Shown here: piece after piece, positions 25,006-33,556 of the stretch
Position numbering within the stretch: the stretch's first letter is position 1
Layout of the letters: every line of letters starts with the position of its first letter
Assembly: GCA_036271315.1 (NCBI GenBank)
Contig: DATBAV010000012.1
Coordinates: 14,249 to 78,248 of the forward strand
Reading direction: 5' to 3'
DNA: 64,000 nucleotides
Origin: VRUE01 sp036271315
Lineage (GTDB): Bacteria; Actinomycetota; Thermoleophilia; Solirubrobacterales; 70-9
Translations under genes and position numbers: made by a program
Notes under the pieces: generated by a model
What the model was told of the DNA's origin: nothing
Seen by the model: the letters and a program-made list of their open reading frames with translations, nothing else
Databases searched by the model: none

Positions 25006-26190
25006 ATGCCGTTCCCCGCGCGCAGGCTGTCTTCCCGGTTGGGTCGCTTGGATCCGGCGAGGGTCGACGAGCTGGTCGGGTTCCTGCTGTTGGTTGCGAT
25101 CCAGCTTCAGGTCTGGCTGAGTCCGAACGTCGGGCATCGGATTGCGGAGGCGCTCGCGGGCGTGGTCCTGTCAGCGGCGGTGATGGTTCGCCGCCGCTGG
25201 CCACTGGGAGCGCTGCTGGCCGTCTTCGTCGCGGTGACGGCCCAGGATGCCGTCGGCGGTCGGGTGACCCAGAGCACGCCTGGCGCGATCGTGGCGCTGA
25301 TCCTGGTCTTCTACGCTGGCGGCGCCGTTCCGAGCGAGCGCCGTGCCTGGCTTGCTCTGGCCATCGGACTGGCCGGCGGCTGCGTCGCCGTGACGATCGA
25401 GACGGGGGAATTCTCGGACCTGTTCTTCACGCTGACTTTTCTGATTCTGCTGCCGTGGGGAGTGGGTCGGATCCTGCATGAGCGTGGCGCTCGCGAACGC
25501 GCCAATCGCCAGCGGGCCGAGCGACTCGACGGCGAGCGCGAGCAGCGAGTCAGGACGGCGGCACAGAGCGAGAGGGTGAGGGTCGCGCGAGAGCTGCACG
25601 ATGTAATCGCGCATAGCGTCTCGGTGATGGTGGTGCAGGCTGGCGGCGCCCGCACGGTGATGGATTCCGAACCGGAGCGCGCCGAGGACTCGCTGCGTTC
25701 GGTCGAGCGCGCCGGCCGCGAGGCGCTGGCGGAGATGCGCCGCTTGCTGGGGGTGCTCGACAGCGGCACGGACCCGCGGGAGCTCGCGCCGCAGCCCGGG
25801 CTCGCCGACATCGAAAGCCTCGTCCGCCGCGCCCGATCGGCCGGGGTCGCGGCCGATCTGCGCATAGAGGGCGTCGCCACGACGATCCCGCCGGCGCTCG
25901 ACCTCTGCGCGTATCGGATCGTCCAAGAGGCGCTGACCAACGCAATCAAGCACGCCGGCCCGGCGGGCGCCGAGGTCTGCGTGCGGTGGGCCGAGGACGC
26001 GCTGGAGCTCGAGGTCTGCGACGACGGGCGCGGGCCGATCGCGAACGGTGGCGCCTCGGGTGGGCACGGCATCGCCGGCATGCGCGAGCGAGCGGCGCTC
26101 CACGGCGGCATCATCCACGCCGGCGCCGGCGTGGAGAGCGGGTTCGCCGTACGCGCCCGACTCCCGCTCTCTCCGGAACGGCTTCGATGA
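25006..26190 (+). CDS. Sensor histidine kinase, NarL/HisKA_3 type
   Basis: The 394-residue protein starts with four or five membrane segments (LVGFLLLVAIQLQVWL, AIVALILVFYAGGAV, FTLTFLILLPWGVG). A coiled linker and the HisKA_3 dimer helix follow, with phospho-acceptor His198 in RELHDVIAHSVSVMVVQAGG. The HATPase domain has the N box QEALTNAIKHAG (Asn312), the G1 box CDDGRGP and the G2 region GHGIAGMRERA. All catalytic residues are present. The extracellular loops are short, so it may sense membrane state. Its stop overlaps the ATG of a second, degenerate kinase; a response regulator follows. Confidence 0.92.
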   Translation: MPFPARRLSSRLGRLDPARVDELVGFLLLVAIQLQVWLSPNVGHRIAEALAGVVLSAAVMVRRRWPLGALLAVFVAVTAQDAVGGRVTQSTPGAIVALILVFYAGGAVPSERRAWLALAIGLAGGCVAVTIETGEFSDLFFTLTFLILLPWGVGRILHERGARERANRQRAERLDGEREQRVRTAAQSERVRVARELHDVIAHSVSVMVVQAGGARTVMDSEPERAEDSLRSVERAGREALAEMRRLLGVLDSGTDPRELAPQPGLADIESLVRRARSAGVAADLRIEGVATTIPPALDLCAYRIVQEALTNAIKHAGPAGAEVCVRWAEDALELEVCDDGRGPIANGGASGGHGIAGMRERAALHGGIIHAGAGVESGFAVRARLPLSPERLR

Positions 26191-27353
26191 AATCGCTGCG
26201 CAACCGCCTGGTCGGAATCGACGGCCATCGCCTCGACGCCGTCGTGGCGATGGCACTCCTCGTCGAGCTCGAGCTCGAGTGCTGGCTTGACCATGGGGTC
26301 TCGAGCTTGGCCCTCACCTCGATCGCCGCGGTGCTCGTCATCGCCCCGGTTGCCGTCCGGCGACGGTGGCCCGCCGCCGCGCTCGTCTTCTCGACGACGG
26401 CTCTAATGACCCAGGCGCTGCTTGGCGGCGACCTCGACGCGACCAACGGGGTCAGCGTGCTCCTGGCCCTCGGTTTGCTCGCCTATTCCGCGGGCTCGCA
26501 GCTCGATCTGCGCCGTGGGCTCGTAACGCTGGTTCTCGGCGGCGCAATGGCCAGCGGCTTCGTCTTCCTCACTGCGCCGAGCGCTTCTGCGGGAATCGGC
26601 TCGGCCCTGTTCGTTCTGGGCCTGGTACTCGCCACCCCCTGGTTCGTCGGGCGCCTGTCGCGCGCGCGCAGTCGTCGTGCCGCGGCGTTCAGAGAGCTGG
26701 CGACCCAGGCCGCCTCCGAGCACGCCGAGCACGAGCGTGCCGCGATCGCACAGGAGCGAGTGCGCCTCGGCGTCGAGCTGCAGGACATCATCGCCCACAG
26801 CGTCAGCGCGATGGTGGTCCAGGCCGGCGGCGCGCGGCGGTTGCTGGGAAGCGACCCGCAGCGGGCCCGCGACTCGATTCTGACCGTCGAGCAAACCGGC
26901 CGCGAGGCGCTCGCCGACATGCGTCGCCTGCTCGGCATGCTGCGCAAGGACGACGATCCGCAAGCGCTTGCCCCTCAGCCCGGCCTTGACCAGCTGAGGA
27001 CGTTGATCGACTCCGTCCATGACAACGGCCTGCCCTGCGAGCTGCATGTGGAGGGCGAGCCGATCGACCTGACGCCGGGAATCGACCTCGTCGGATACCG
27101 GGTGATCGAGGCGACGCTGTGCAGAGCCGCCGAGCGCCACGGTGGCGGCGCTGTGGTGACGGTCCGCTACCGGCCGAACGCCCTTGAGCTCGAGATCCGT
27201 GGTCATGGCGCGACCCCCGGCCTCGAGCAGGAGCTGCGCGGAATGTCCGAGCGCGTCGCCCTCTATGACGGAAGCCTTCGCGAGCTCTTGACAGAGGACG
27301 ACGAATTCGCGCTGCAGGCCCGCCTGCCCCTCGAGGCGATGTCACCGGCATGA
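26187..27353 (+). CDS. Degenerate histidine kinase-like protein (pseudokinase)
   Basis: This 388-residue membrane protein parallels its neighbour in every part: hydrophobic N-terminal segments, the dimer helix with IIAHSVSAMVVQAGGARR, the MRRLLGML linker and an ATPase-like C-terminus. The phospho-acceptor position is Gln199 (VELQDIIAHS instead of RELHD). The N-box Asn is replaced (EATLCRAAERH) and the G1 Asp motif reads RGHGATPG. It should therefore be unable to phosphorylate itself or bind ATP normally. The rest of the fold is conserved and the frame is intact, so it is probably a heterodimer partner or regulator, not a pseudogene. ATG overlaps the previous stop. Confidence 0.88.
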   Translation: MKSLRNRLVGIDGHRLDAVVAMALLVELELECWLDHGVSSLALTSIAAVLVIAPVAVRRRWPAAALVFSTTALMTQALLGGDLDATNGVSVLLALGLLAYSAGSQLDLRRGLVTLVLGGAMASGFVFLTAPSASAGIGSALFVLGLVLATPWFVGRLSRARSRRAAAFRELATQAASEHAEHERAAIAQERVRLGVELQDIIAHSVSAMVVQAGGARRLLGSDPQRARDSILTVEQTGREALADMRRLLGMLRKDDDPQALAPQPGLDQLRTLIDSVHDNGLPCELHVEGEPIDLTPGIDLVGYRVIEATLCRAAERHGGGAVVTVRYRPNALELEIRGHGATPGLEQELRGMSERVALYDGSLRELLTEDDEFALQARLPLEAMSPA

Positions 27354-28021
27354 GCATCGGTGTTCTGATCGCCGACGACCAGGCGCTCGTCCGGGCGGGC
27401 TTTCGAATGATCCTCGAGGCCGAGCAGGATCTGCGTGTCGTCGCCGAGGCAAAGGACGGCGAGGAGGCGGTGCAGGCTGCCCGCCGCAAGAGGCCGGACA
27501 TCGTGCTGATGGATATCCGAATGCCGGTAATGGACGGGCTCGATGCCACTCGTCGGATCATCGCCGCGACGGAAGAGCCGCCCCGGGTTCTGATTCTGAC
27601 CACCTTCGACCTCGACGAGTACGTTTTCGACGCGCTCCATGCGGGCGCCAGTGGATTCCTGCTCAAGGACGTCCCACCCGAGCAACTCGTCGCCGGAATA
27701 CGCATCGTCGCGGAGGGCGATTCGCTGCTGTCCCCATCGGTGACCCGGCGACTGATCGAGTCCTTCGTCCACCAGTACCCGCAAACACCGGACCCGCCAG
27801 GACTGGAGGAGCTCACCGCGCGTGAGCTCGAGATCCTCGGCCTCATCGCCCGCGGTCTCTCCAACGCCGAGATCGCCGAACAGCTTGTGGTCTCCAGCAC
27901 GACGGTCAAGACCCATGTGGCGAGAGTGCTCTCGAAGCTCGGCCTTCGGGACCGCGTTCAGGCCGTCGTGCTCGCCTACGAGGCCGGCATCGTCAGTCCA
28001 GGGCGCGACCAGGTGGACTGA
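27350..28021 (+). CDS. Response regulator, NarL/FixJ family
   Basis: The 223-residue protein has a receiver domain (VLIADDQALVRAGFRMIL, phospho-acceptor Asp55 in VLMDIRMPVMDG, Thr in LTTFDL, Lys in FLLKDVPPEQL). A C-terminal LuxR helix-turn-helix (LTARELEILGLIARGLSNAEIAEQLVVSSTTVKTHVARVLSKLG) follows. It is the output partner of the two upstream kinase-type genes. The ATG overlaps the upstream stop. Targets are unknown; the divergent lipoprotein is a plausible one. Confidence 0.95.
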   Translation: MSIGVLIADDQALVRAGFRMILEAEQDLRVVAEAKDGEEAVQAARRKRPDIVLMDIRMPVMDGLDATRRIIAATEEPPRVLILTTFDLDEYVFDALHAGASGFLLKDVPPEQLVAGIRIVAEGDSLLSPSVTRRLIESFVHQYPQTPDPPGLEELTARELEILGLIARGLSNAEIAEQLVVSSTTVKTHVARVLSKLGLRDRVQAVVLAYEAGIVSPGRDQVD

Positions 28022-28036
28022 GGATCGACTCTTGTG

Positions 28037-28063
28037 AGGTGAAGCTCAAGCGAACGCTCACCT
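28037..28063 (+). terminator. Hairpin after the response regulator
   Basis: AGGTGAAGC (28037-28045) pairs with GCTCACCT (28056-28063) with one bulge, just after the operon's last stop. Confidence 0.4.
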
Positions 28064-28327
28064 AAAGCCTTCCCGGTATCCGTCTGCGCCACCTGTAGCG
28101 AGTGCAGCATCGCGCTACCAAGCCCGCCGCACTCCTGGACGCTAGGAAACTGCCGGTGGGAGGGGGTGACCATCTCATCGGCAGCCATTGCTCGAAGCCT
28201 GGGGCGAGGCTGGCTGTGCCAGACTCGGGGCAACGCAGCACGACGCGGAGTGCAGTGGTGTCAGCCGCCGCCCACCGATTAGAAAGCGTCTGAGTCGGCT
28301 GAACCTCTACCGGGATGGGAGCTCGTC
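28064..28327. other. Gene-free stretch
   Basis: Part of a gap of about 300 bases (28022-28327). I find no credible start-to-stop coding sequence with family features and no clear repeat. Confidence 0.4.
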
Positions 28328-28525
28328 TTGCTATTCGTCGGACTAGGCATCTTGTATTTCGTTCTCTTGGTTGTTCTTGGCGTCAGGACGTTCCAGAACA
28401 AGCACTACTTCCTCTTCGCCTTCGGTTTTGTCATCCCGGTCATCTGGATCGTCGGGGCGATGTTGCCGCCGAAAGGCATGTCCCGTGTGGACGAGATGTA
28501 TGCCCGTCGCGGCGAGACGGATTAG
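28328..28525 (+). CDS. Small two-helix membrane protein
   Basis: The 65-residue product has two hydrophobic segments (LFVGLGILYFVLLVVLGV and YFLFAFGFVIPVIWIVGAML) and a short charged tail ending MYARRGETD. The layout resembles small actinobacterial membrane proteins of unknown function, with both ends probably cytoplasmic. The TTG start follows GGGATGGGAG at a plausible distance. It ends 19 bases before the epimerase gene, so they may be cotranscribed. The small size leaves some doubt that it is expressed. Confidence 0.6.
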   Translation: MLFVGLGILYFVLLVVLGVRTFQNKHYFLFAFGFVIPVIWIVGAMLPPKGMSRVDEMYARRGETD

Positions 28526-28544
28526 GCGCCTCGGCCTCATAGCC

Positions 28545-29456
28545 ATGACCCCACCCTCAGGCGAGCAGTTCGAGATCTCCCACGGCGAGCAGCGGGCGAC
28601 GATCATCGAGGTCGGCGGCGGGGTGCGCCGGTACGAGGTCGGCGGTCGCCCCGTCCTCGATCCCTATCCGCTCGAGGCGATCTGCGACGGCGCTCACGGA
28701 GCACCGCTGATCCCCTGGCCCAACCGCCTAGCCGACGGCCGCTACAGCTTCGACGGAGACGACTACCAAGTGGCGCTGACCGAGCCGACCAAGCGCAACG
28801 CGATCCACGGCTTCTTGCGCTGGCGCAGCTGGGAGGCATTGGAGAAGGAGCCGGAGCGGGTGGTGATGGCGACGACGATCCACCCCATGGAGGGCTATCC
28901 GTTCGCGCTCGCGGTCAGCGTGGCCTACGAGCTTGGCGAGGCAGGATTGACGGTCACCACGACCGCGACCAACGTCGGTGCCCGGCCGTGTCCCTATGCG
29001 TGCGGACAGCATCCCTACCTCTCGCCGGGCGCCGGATTGATCGACGAGTGCAGCCTCGAGCTCGACGCGCAGACGCGGATCCTCACCGACGCCGAGCGCC
29101 AGCTACCAACCGGGACGGAGGCCGTCGCCGGCACCGCCTTCGACTTCAGGGCGGCGCGTCGGCTGGGCGATCAACGCCTCGACTTCGCCTTCACCGACTT
29201 GGCGCGCGATGAGGCGGGGCGAGCCTGGGTGCGCCTGGCGGCGCCGGACTCCCACCGCGCGGAGCTCTGGGTCGACGAGCACTATCCGATCATCGAGCTC
29301 TATACCGGCGACACGCTGAGCGAGCAGCGGCGCCGGCGCGGCATCGGCACCGAGCCGATGTCCTGTCCGCCCAACGCATTCCAGACGGGGGAGGGGGTTC
29401 TGCGCCTCGAGCCCGGCCAGGCCGCGAGGAGTCAGTGGGGCGCGCGGCTCTCCTGA
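28545..29456 (+). CDS. Aldose 1-epimerase family protein
   Basis: The 303-residue protein has the galactose mutarotase fold. It shows PLIPWPNRLADGRYSFDG, then RNAIHGFLRWRSWE with the binding His, CGQHPYLSP with the catalytic His, and the late IELYTGDTLSEQRRRRGIGTEPMSCPPNAF with the family's Glu/Pro-rich end. It should interconvert anomers of an aldose. The ATG at 28545 is chosen by family start; the frame extends upstream only as antiframe. It converges on a sugar dehydrogenase 13 bases away, consistent with sugar metabolism. Confidence 0.88.
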   Translation: MTPPSGEQFEISHGEQRATIIEVGGGVRRYEVGGRPVLDPYPLEAICDGAHGAPLIPWPNRLADGRYSFDGDDYQVALTEPTKRNAIHGFLRWRSWEALEKEPERVVMATTIHPMEGYPFALAVSVAYELGEAGLTVTTTATNVGARPCPYACGQHPYLSPGAGLIDECSLELDAQTRILTDAERQLPTGTEAVAGTAFDFRAARRLGDQRLDFAFTDLARDEAGRAWVRLAAPDSHRAELWVDEHYPIIELYTGDTLSEQRRRRGIGTEPMSCPPNAFQTGEGVLRLEPGQAARSQWGARLS

Positions 29457-29469
29457 CCGACGGAGGCGC

Positions 29470-30528
29470 TCAATCGCCGCCGCCGATCTCGATCACGACC
29501 TTGACGTCGTCGGGCTGAGCCTCCAGCGCCTCCGCGTAGCTCTCCAGCGGCACCCTGCGGGTGATCATCTTCTCCAGCCAGGCGCGGTCGGCTGCGGCCA
29601 GGGCCTCGGCGGCCGCCTGGTAGTGGCGATGGTTGGCGTTGACCGAGCCCAGCACCGCGTTGTTCTGCAGGACCAGGTCGCGATTGATCGAGCCGGCTTC
29701 CACGGAGAGGGTCCCGCCGGCGGGGGAGAGCCCGGTCAGGCAGACGATCCCGCCGGGGGCAAGGTGGTCCATCGCGTCGAAGACGAGCTTGCCGACGCCG
29801 GTGGCCTCGAGGATCGCGTCGGCCCTCGCCTTCCCCATCGCCGAGGCGATGTCGCCGGAGTGGTAGGTCGCGCCGAGATCCTCGACCAGTTTCGGCTTGG
29901 GCCCATCGATGACCTGGTCGAGGACGTGGACCTCGAAGCCTCGCTGCACCCCGAGCATCGCGCCCAGCAGCCCGATTGGCCCGGCGCCGGTGACCAGCAT
30001 TCGGCGGGGCTCGAAGCGCATCGCCTCCCCGATCCGCTGGATCTGCTCGATCGCCTTGGCGACCACCGTCGTCGGCTCCATCAGCATTCCGACCGAGCGC
30101 AGCCCGGGGTCGAGCTTGACGCAGTACTCGCGCTCCACCCGCCAGCGCTCGGAGCCGTAGCCGTCGAGCTGGTTGATTCCGCGCTCCTTGAAGAGGCCGT
30201 TTCGACACATGTCGAATTCGCCCCGCCCGCAGGCCTCGCAGGGGACCGGGTCGGGGCGGCGGACGATCCCGACGACTAGGTCCCCGGCTGCGAAATCGCC
30301 GCCCTCCGGCGCCTCCCGGACGACGCCGAGCGACTCGTGGCCCAGCACCAGGCGCTCTCGTCCGGCGGGCGCCTGGCCGTAGTCGCCGGCGATGATCTCG
30401 CGGTCGGTGCCGCAGACGCCGAGCGCCAGGCCATCGACCAATACATCGCCCTGCTCGGGCCCGGGCTCCTCGACGTCGGTCACCGCGGCCGAGCCCTTCT
30501 GCTCGGGAATGACGGTCAATGCACGCAT
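29470..30528 (-). CDS. Glucose 1-dehydrogenase-like zinc alcohol dehydrogenase
   Basis: The 352-residue medium-chain dehydrogenase has the catalytic zinc Cys in GVCGTDREII and the GHESLGVV Glu. The structural lobe PCEACGRGEFDMCRNG is followed by EPTTVVAKAIEQI and the nucleotide motif VTGAGPIGLLGAMLG. The GINQLDGYGSE and VNANHRHYQAA segments match the archaeal/bacterial glucose dehydrogenase branch, which oxidises glucose to gluconolactone. GAGGAG lies 7 nt before the ATG. It is alone on the minus strand, next to the epimerase. Confidence 0.87.
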   Translation of the reverse strand: MRALTVIPEQKGSAAVTDVEEPGPEQGDVLVDGLALGVCGTDREIIAGDYGQAPAGRERLVLGHESLGVVREAPEGGDFAAGDLVVGIVRRPDPVPCEACGRGEFDMCRNGLFKERGINQLDGYGSERWRVEREYCVKLDPGLRSVGMLMEPTTVVAKAIEQIQRIGEAMRFEPRRMLVTGAGPIGLLGAMLGVQRGFEVHVLDQVIDGPKPKLVEDLGATYHSGDIASAMGKARADAILEATGVGKLVFDAMDHLAPGGIVCLTGLSPAGGTLSVEAGSINRDLVLQNNAVLGSVNANHRHYQAAAEALAAADRAWLEKMITRRVPLESYAEALEAQPDDVKVVIEIGGGD

Positions 30529-30646
30529 CGTTCTGCTCCTCGCTGACGGGTTGCGCACGGAACCTATATCGCGACAGGAGTGGGCGGGGGGTGTTTTGGT
30601 GAACACCGGGCACCAGTCCTTAACGTCCACCCGTCACGGCGGGGTC

Positions 30647-30652
30647 TAGGCT
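30647..30652 (+). promoter_or_regulatory. -10 hexamer upstream of the HAD gene
   Basis: TAGGCT ends 10 nt before the ATG at 30663; no Shine-Dalgarno is present. Confidence 0.35.
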
Positions 30653-30662
30653 CAGCAGGCCG

Positions 30663-31337
30663 ATGCCCACCGATCGCCTCGCAATCCTCTTCGACATCGA
30701 CGGCACCTTGATCGACACCGGCGGCGCCGGCGCCGCCTCCTGGCGCCTTGCCTTCGATGAGCTCTACGACATCCCGGCCGACATCGGCGAGTTCACCGAC
30801 GCCGGCATGACCGATCCCGCGGTCGGTCGCAAGACCTTCGAAGCGGTCCTGCACCGCAAGCCCGAGCGCAAGGAGTTCACCCGCCTGATGGAGCGGCGCC
30901 TGCACTACCTTCACCAGACCGTTGAGGAGTCCGAGGGATACCGCGTCCTGCCTGGTGTCGAGAAACTGCTGCCCCGCCTGATCGAGGATGGCTATTTGGT
31001 CGGCCTCGTCACCGGCAACACCGAAGCCGCCGCTCACATCAAGCTCCACCGAGCGAGGCTCAACCGCTTCTTTTCGTTCGGTGGCTACGGCTCGGACGCC
31101 AACGAGCGCCCCGAGGTGACGCGGCTCGCCCTCAAACGAGCGAGCCTGGTCTATGGCGAGGCCGTCAGTCCTGACCAAGCGATCGCCCTCGGTGATACTC
31201 CGCTCGACGTCACCGGCGCCCACGCCGCCGGAATCGAGTGCGTTGGCGTGGGCAGCCACAAGTTCAGCGCCGAGCAGCTGCGCGAGGCGGGCGCCGACTA
31301 CGCGATTTCCACGCTTGAGGAAGCTCTGCCGTTCTGA
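30663..31337 (+). CDS. HAD family hydrolase
   Basis: The 224-residue protein has the haloacid-dehalogenase motifs. Motif I is ILFDIDGTLIDTGG with the nucleophile Asp, motif II is GLVTGNT, the Lys is in KRASLVYGEA, and motif IV is ALGDTPLDVTGAHAAG. The cap inserted after motif I and the overall size match phosphoglycolate phosphatase-like enzymes. It is divergent from the sugar dehydrogenase and convergent with a cupin gene. Confidence 0.87.
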   Translation: MPTDRLAILFDIDGTLIDTGGAGAASWRLAFDELYDIPADIGEFTDAGMTDPAVGRKTFEAVLHRKPERKEFTRLMERRLHYLHQTVEESEGYRVLPGVEKLLPRLIEDGYLVGLVTGNTEAAAHIKLHRARLNRFFSFGGYGSDANERPEVTRLALKRASLVYGEAVSPDQAIALGDTPLDVTGAHAAGIECVGVGSHKFSAEQLREAGADYAISTLEEALPF

Positions 31338-31358
31338 GCCGCGCTGGGCTGGTGCTAG

Positions 31359-31757
31359 TCAACCCCACCAGTCGCGCTGGCCCTCGACGTCTCCGCGTGG
31401 ATTCTCGCCGAGATTGGGCGCGCCGATGACGAGGATCTCGAGGCCCTCCGGGCCGGCCTCGTAGCCTCGCCACGTACCGGGCGGAACGCGCACCGCGTCC
31501 CACTCCTCGAGCTCGACGATCTCGTCGTCGAGCTTCATCCGCCCGCTCCCGCGCACGATTACGTACACCTCCTCCTGCTTCTCGTGCGTGTGGCCGTAGG
31601 GAAAGCGATAGCCGGGCGGGACGCGCTGGTAGGTCAGGCCGGATTGATCGAGCTCGAGCGCTTTGGTCGCTGCGCGGAACTCCAGGTCCGGTGAGCCGTC
31701 GAAGTTGGAGCCGAGATCCTCCAGATCCGCCTTCAGGTTCCTGAGAGTGAACGGCAC
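31359..31757 (-). CDS. Cupin domain protein
   Basis: This 132-residue single-cupin protein shows motif 1 as YPFGHTHEKQEEVYVIVRGSG-like spacing (YRFPYGHTHEKQEE, His/His/Glu ligands) and motif 2 as WDAVRVPPGTWRGYEAG. A metal site is probable. The substrate is unknown; sugar isomerase or storage-like roles are both possible. The GTG start is preceded by TAGAAT at 6 nt on the minus strand. Confidence 0.85.
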   Translation of the reverse strand: MPFTLRNLKADLEDLGSNFDGSPDLEFRAATKALELDQSGLTYQRVPPGYRFPYGHTHEKQEEVYVIVRGSGRMKLDDEIVELEEWDAVRVPPGTWRGYEAGPEGLEILVIGAPNLGENPRGDVEGQRDWWG

Positions 31758-31763
31758 GGCGCG

Positions 31764-31769
31764 ATTCTA
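31764..31769 (-). promoter_or_regulatory. -10 hexamer of a leaderless cupin transcript
   Basis: TAGAAT on the minus strand ends 6 nt before the GTG at 31757. Confidence 0.5.
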
Positions 31770-31806
31770 GGACGCGACGTGGATGAGGCTCGACACCTCA
31801 GCGACC

Positions 31807-33477
31807 TCACCGCCCCAGCTCGCGGCGCAGCATCGCATTGCCGCGCTCGAGCTGATCGATGGTGGCGCCGGCGACCGAGCGCGTCCGGGTTTCGCGATTG
31901 ATGCGGGCCTGGACCTCGCGGTGCGATTTGTTGGTGCGACGGGCGACGGCGGCGACCAGGCGGCTACGCTCGCCGCGCAGTCGCTCTCGGGTCGCATAGG
32001 CCGACTCCCGCTCGGGCTCGAGGTCCTTCGGTGCAGCTTCGGGCCTGGCGAGGGCAGTCGCCTTCTTCGGCGCCGGCTTGGGGTCATCGGTCGGGAAGAG
32101 CTGAAGCGCGGTCTCGCTCATGATCGCCTCGTCCAGCTCGGCGTCTCCCGAGCTCAGGGCGGCAAAGCCGCCACCCGGCTCGGGCCGCTCCGGATCGAAA
32201 TCGTCGATCTCGACCTCTTCCTCCTCGGCGTCCGGCGAGAGGTCGAGCGCATGGCGGCGCTCCAGCTCGATCTCGTGGGCGAGTGCCTTCAGCCGTGGGT
32301 CAGCCGGCATCAGGAGGTAGCTCATCTGGCGGCGCGGCCGTGGGGTGGTGCGGATGAAGCGACCGACCACCTGGCGGAAGAAAAGCTCGGTCCGGGCTGC
32401 CGTCGCGTAGACGCCGACCCGCAGGCGGGGGATGTCGACGCCCTCCGAGACCATCAGCACCGAGACCAGCCAGCGTCGATCGGAGGAGGCGAAATCGGCG
32501 ATGCGCTGGCTGGCACCGGGCTCGTCGCTCATCACCAGCTCGGGCTGCTCCCCCGAGACCGACCCGAGCCGCGCCGCGATCGCCCGCGCGTGGTCCTGAT
32601 CGGAGGCGATGACCAGGCCACCCGCGTCAGGGTGGCCGTCGGCGCGCACCTCGCTCAGCCTGGCATCGCCGTCGCGCAGCACCTCGCCCATCCACTCGCC
32701 CTCTGGGCTGAGCGCCGTTCGCAGGCGCCGAGCCGACTCCGCCGCCGGCAAGGCAAGGTCGAAGTCGGCGCTGCGCAGCCGTCCGTCCGAGACCCACTCC
32801 ATCTCGCCGTCGTAGGGCAGGAAGGTGATCGGGCGGCACACTCGGTCGACCAATGCCTGCGGATAGCCATAGGTGTAGTCGGCCCGGCTGAGGCTGTCCT
32901 CGTCGTAGACGACCCAGGGGATGGCCGAGTTGTCGGAGCGGAAAGGCGTGCCCGAGAGGAGTAGCCGGAAGCGGGCGCCGTCGAAGGCCCTGCGGGCTTG
33001 CAGGCCCCAGGCGGCCTGATCGCCCATGTGGTGCGGCTCGTCGGCGATCAGCAGGGTCGGCCGGCGGTCAGCGGCCAGCCGGTGTGTATCCGGCCCGGCG
33101 GCGATCGTCTGGTAAGTGACGGCGACGCCGTGGAAGTCGACCGACTCCGGCCCGTCCGCATTTGGCCTGTTCGGCTCGAGGTCGATGCCGTAGCGGCCCG
33201 CGTCGGCGGCCCACTGGCGACAGATGTGGGTGGTCGGGCCGGCCACGACAACGCGCGAGACGAACTTGGCGCTCAGCATCCGGTGGGCGATGTGCAGGCC
33301 GAAGGTGGTCTTGCCGGCCGCCGGCGTGGCCGAGGCCAAGAAACTGGTGGCCGAGTGCGCCCGCACCGCCTCGGTCGCCTCCTCCTGCCAGGAGCGGAGG
33401 GGTCGGGCATCGGGCCAATCCGGAAGCGATCGGGCGCGCGCCCTGCCGCCGATCGGGTGCTGAGAGGCGTCGTACAA
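31807..33477 (-). CDS. Superfamily 2 DEAH-type helicase
   Basis: The 556-residue protein starts with a Q-like PLRSWQEEATEAV region. Walker A is ATPAAGKTTFG, the DExH box is IADEPHHMGDQ, motif III is LLLSGTPFRSDN, motif V is VLMVSEGVDIPRLR and motif VI is FFRQVVGRFIRTT. This is an XPB/type III restriction-like motor. A roughly 160-residue C-terminus contains an acidic stretch and a basic helical end (RRTNKSHREVQARINRET). No nuclease or methylase partner is nearby, so repair or RNA roles are as likely as defence. The TTG start has TATTGT 9 nt upstream. Confidence 0.85.
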   Translation of the reverse strand: MYDASQHPIGGRARARSLPDWPDARPLRSWQEEATEAVRAHSATSFLASATPAAGKTTFGLHIAHRMLSAKFVSRVVVAGPTTHICRQWAADAGRYGIDLEPNRPNADGPESVDFHGVAVTYQTIAAGPDTHRLAADRRPTLLIADEPHHMGDQAAWGLQARRAFDGARFRLLLSGTPFRSDNSAIPWVVYDEDSLSRADYTYGYPQALVDRVCRPITFLPYDGEMEWVSDGRLRSADFDLALPAAESARRLRTALSPEGEWMGEVLRDGDARLSEVRADGHPDAGGLVIASDQDHARAIAARLGSVSGEQPELVMSDEPGASQRIADFASSDRRWLVSVLMVSEGVDIPRLRVGVYATAARTELFFRQVVGRFIRTTPRPRRQMSYLLMPADPRLKALAHEIELERRHALDLSPDAEEEEVEIDDFDPERPEPGGGFAALSSGDAELDEAIMSETALQLFPTDDPKPAPKKATALARPEAAPKDLEPERESAYATRERLRGERSRLVAAVARRTNKSHREVQARINRETRTRSVAGATIDQLERGNAMLRRELGR

Positions 33478-33486
33478 GGGCGCGCC

Positions 33487-33492
33487 ACAATA
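33487..33492 (-). promoter_or_regulatory. -10 hexamer upstream of the helicase gene
   Basis: TATTGT on the minus strand ends 9 nt before the TTG at 33477. Confidence 0.35.
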
Positions 33493-33556
33493 GGGTCGCC
33501 CGCGGTCGGACGACGGCCGACCCGCACAGGCTCGATCGGCACGACCGATGCGATGG

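Noticed and set aside
24802..25137. Longer lipoprotein with start at 25137
   Set aside because: The extra 112 residues are antisense to the kinase start and would bury the signal peptide; the TTG at 24801 has a good Shine-Dalgarno.
26187..27353. Second kinase gene as a pseudogene
   Set aside because: The frame is intact, start and stop overlaps are kept, and non-catalytic regions are well conserved, so selection seems to act on it.
28064..28327. Small open frames in the gap after the response regulator
   Set aside because: They are short, lack start signals and family features, and exist on both strands, as expected by chance in GC-rich DNA.
31807..33477. Helicase as part of a defence system
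   Set aside because: No nuclease, methylase or other defence partner is adjacent; flanking genes are a cupin and a TetR regulator.
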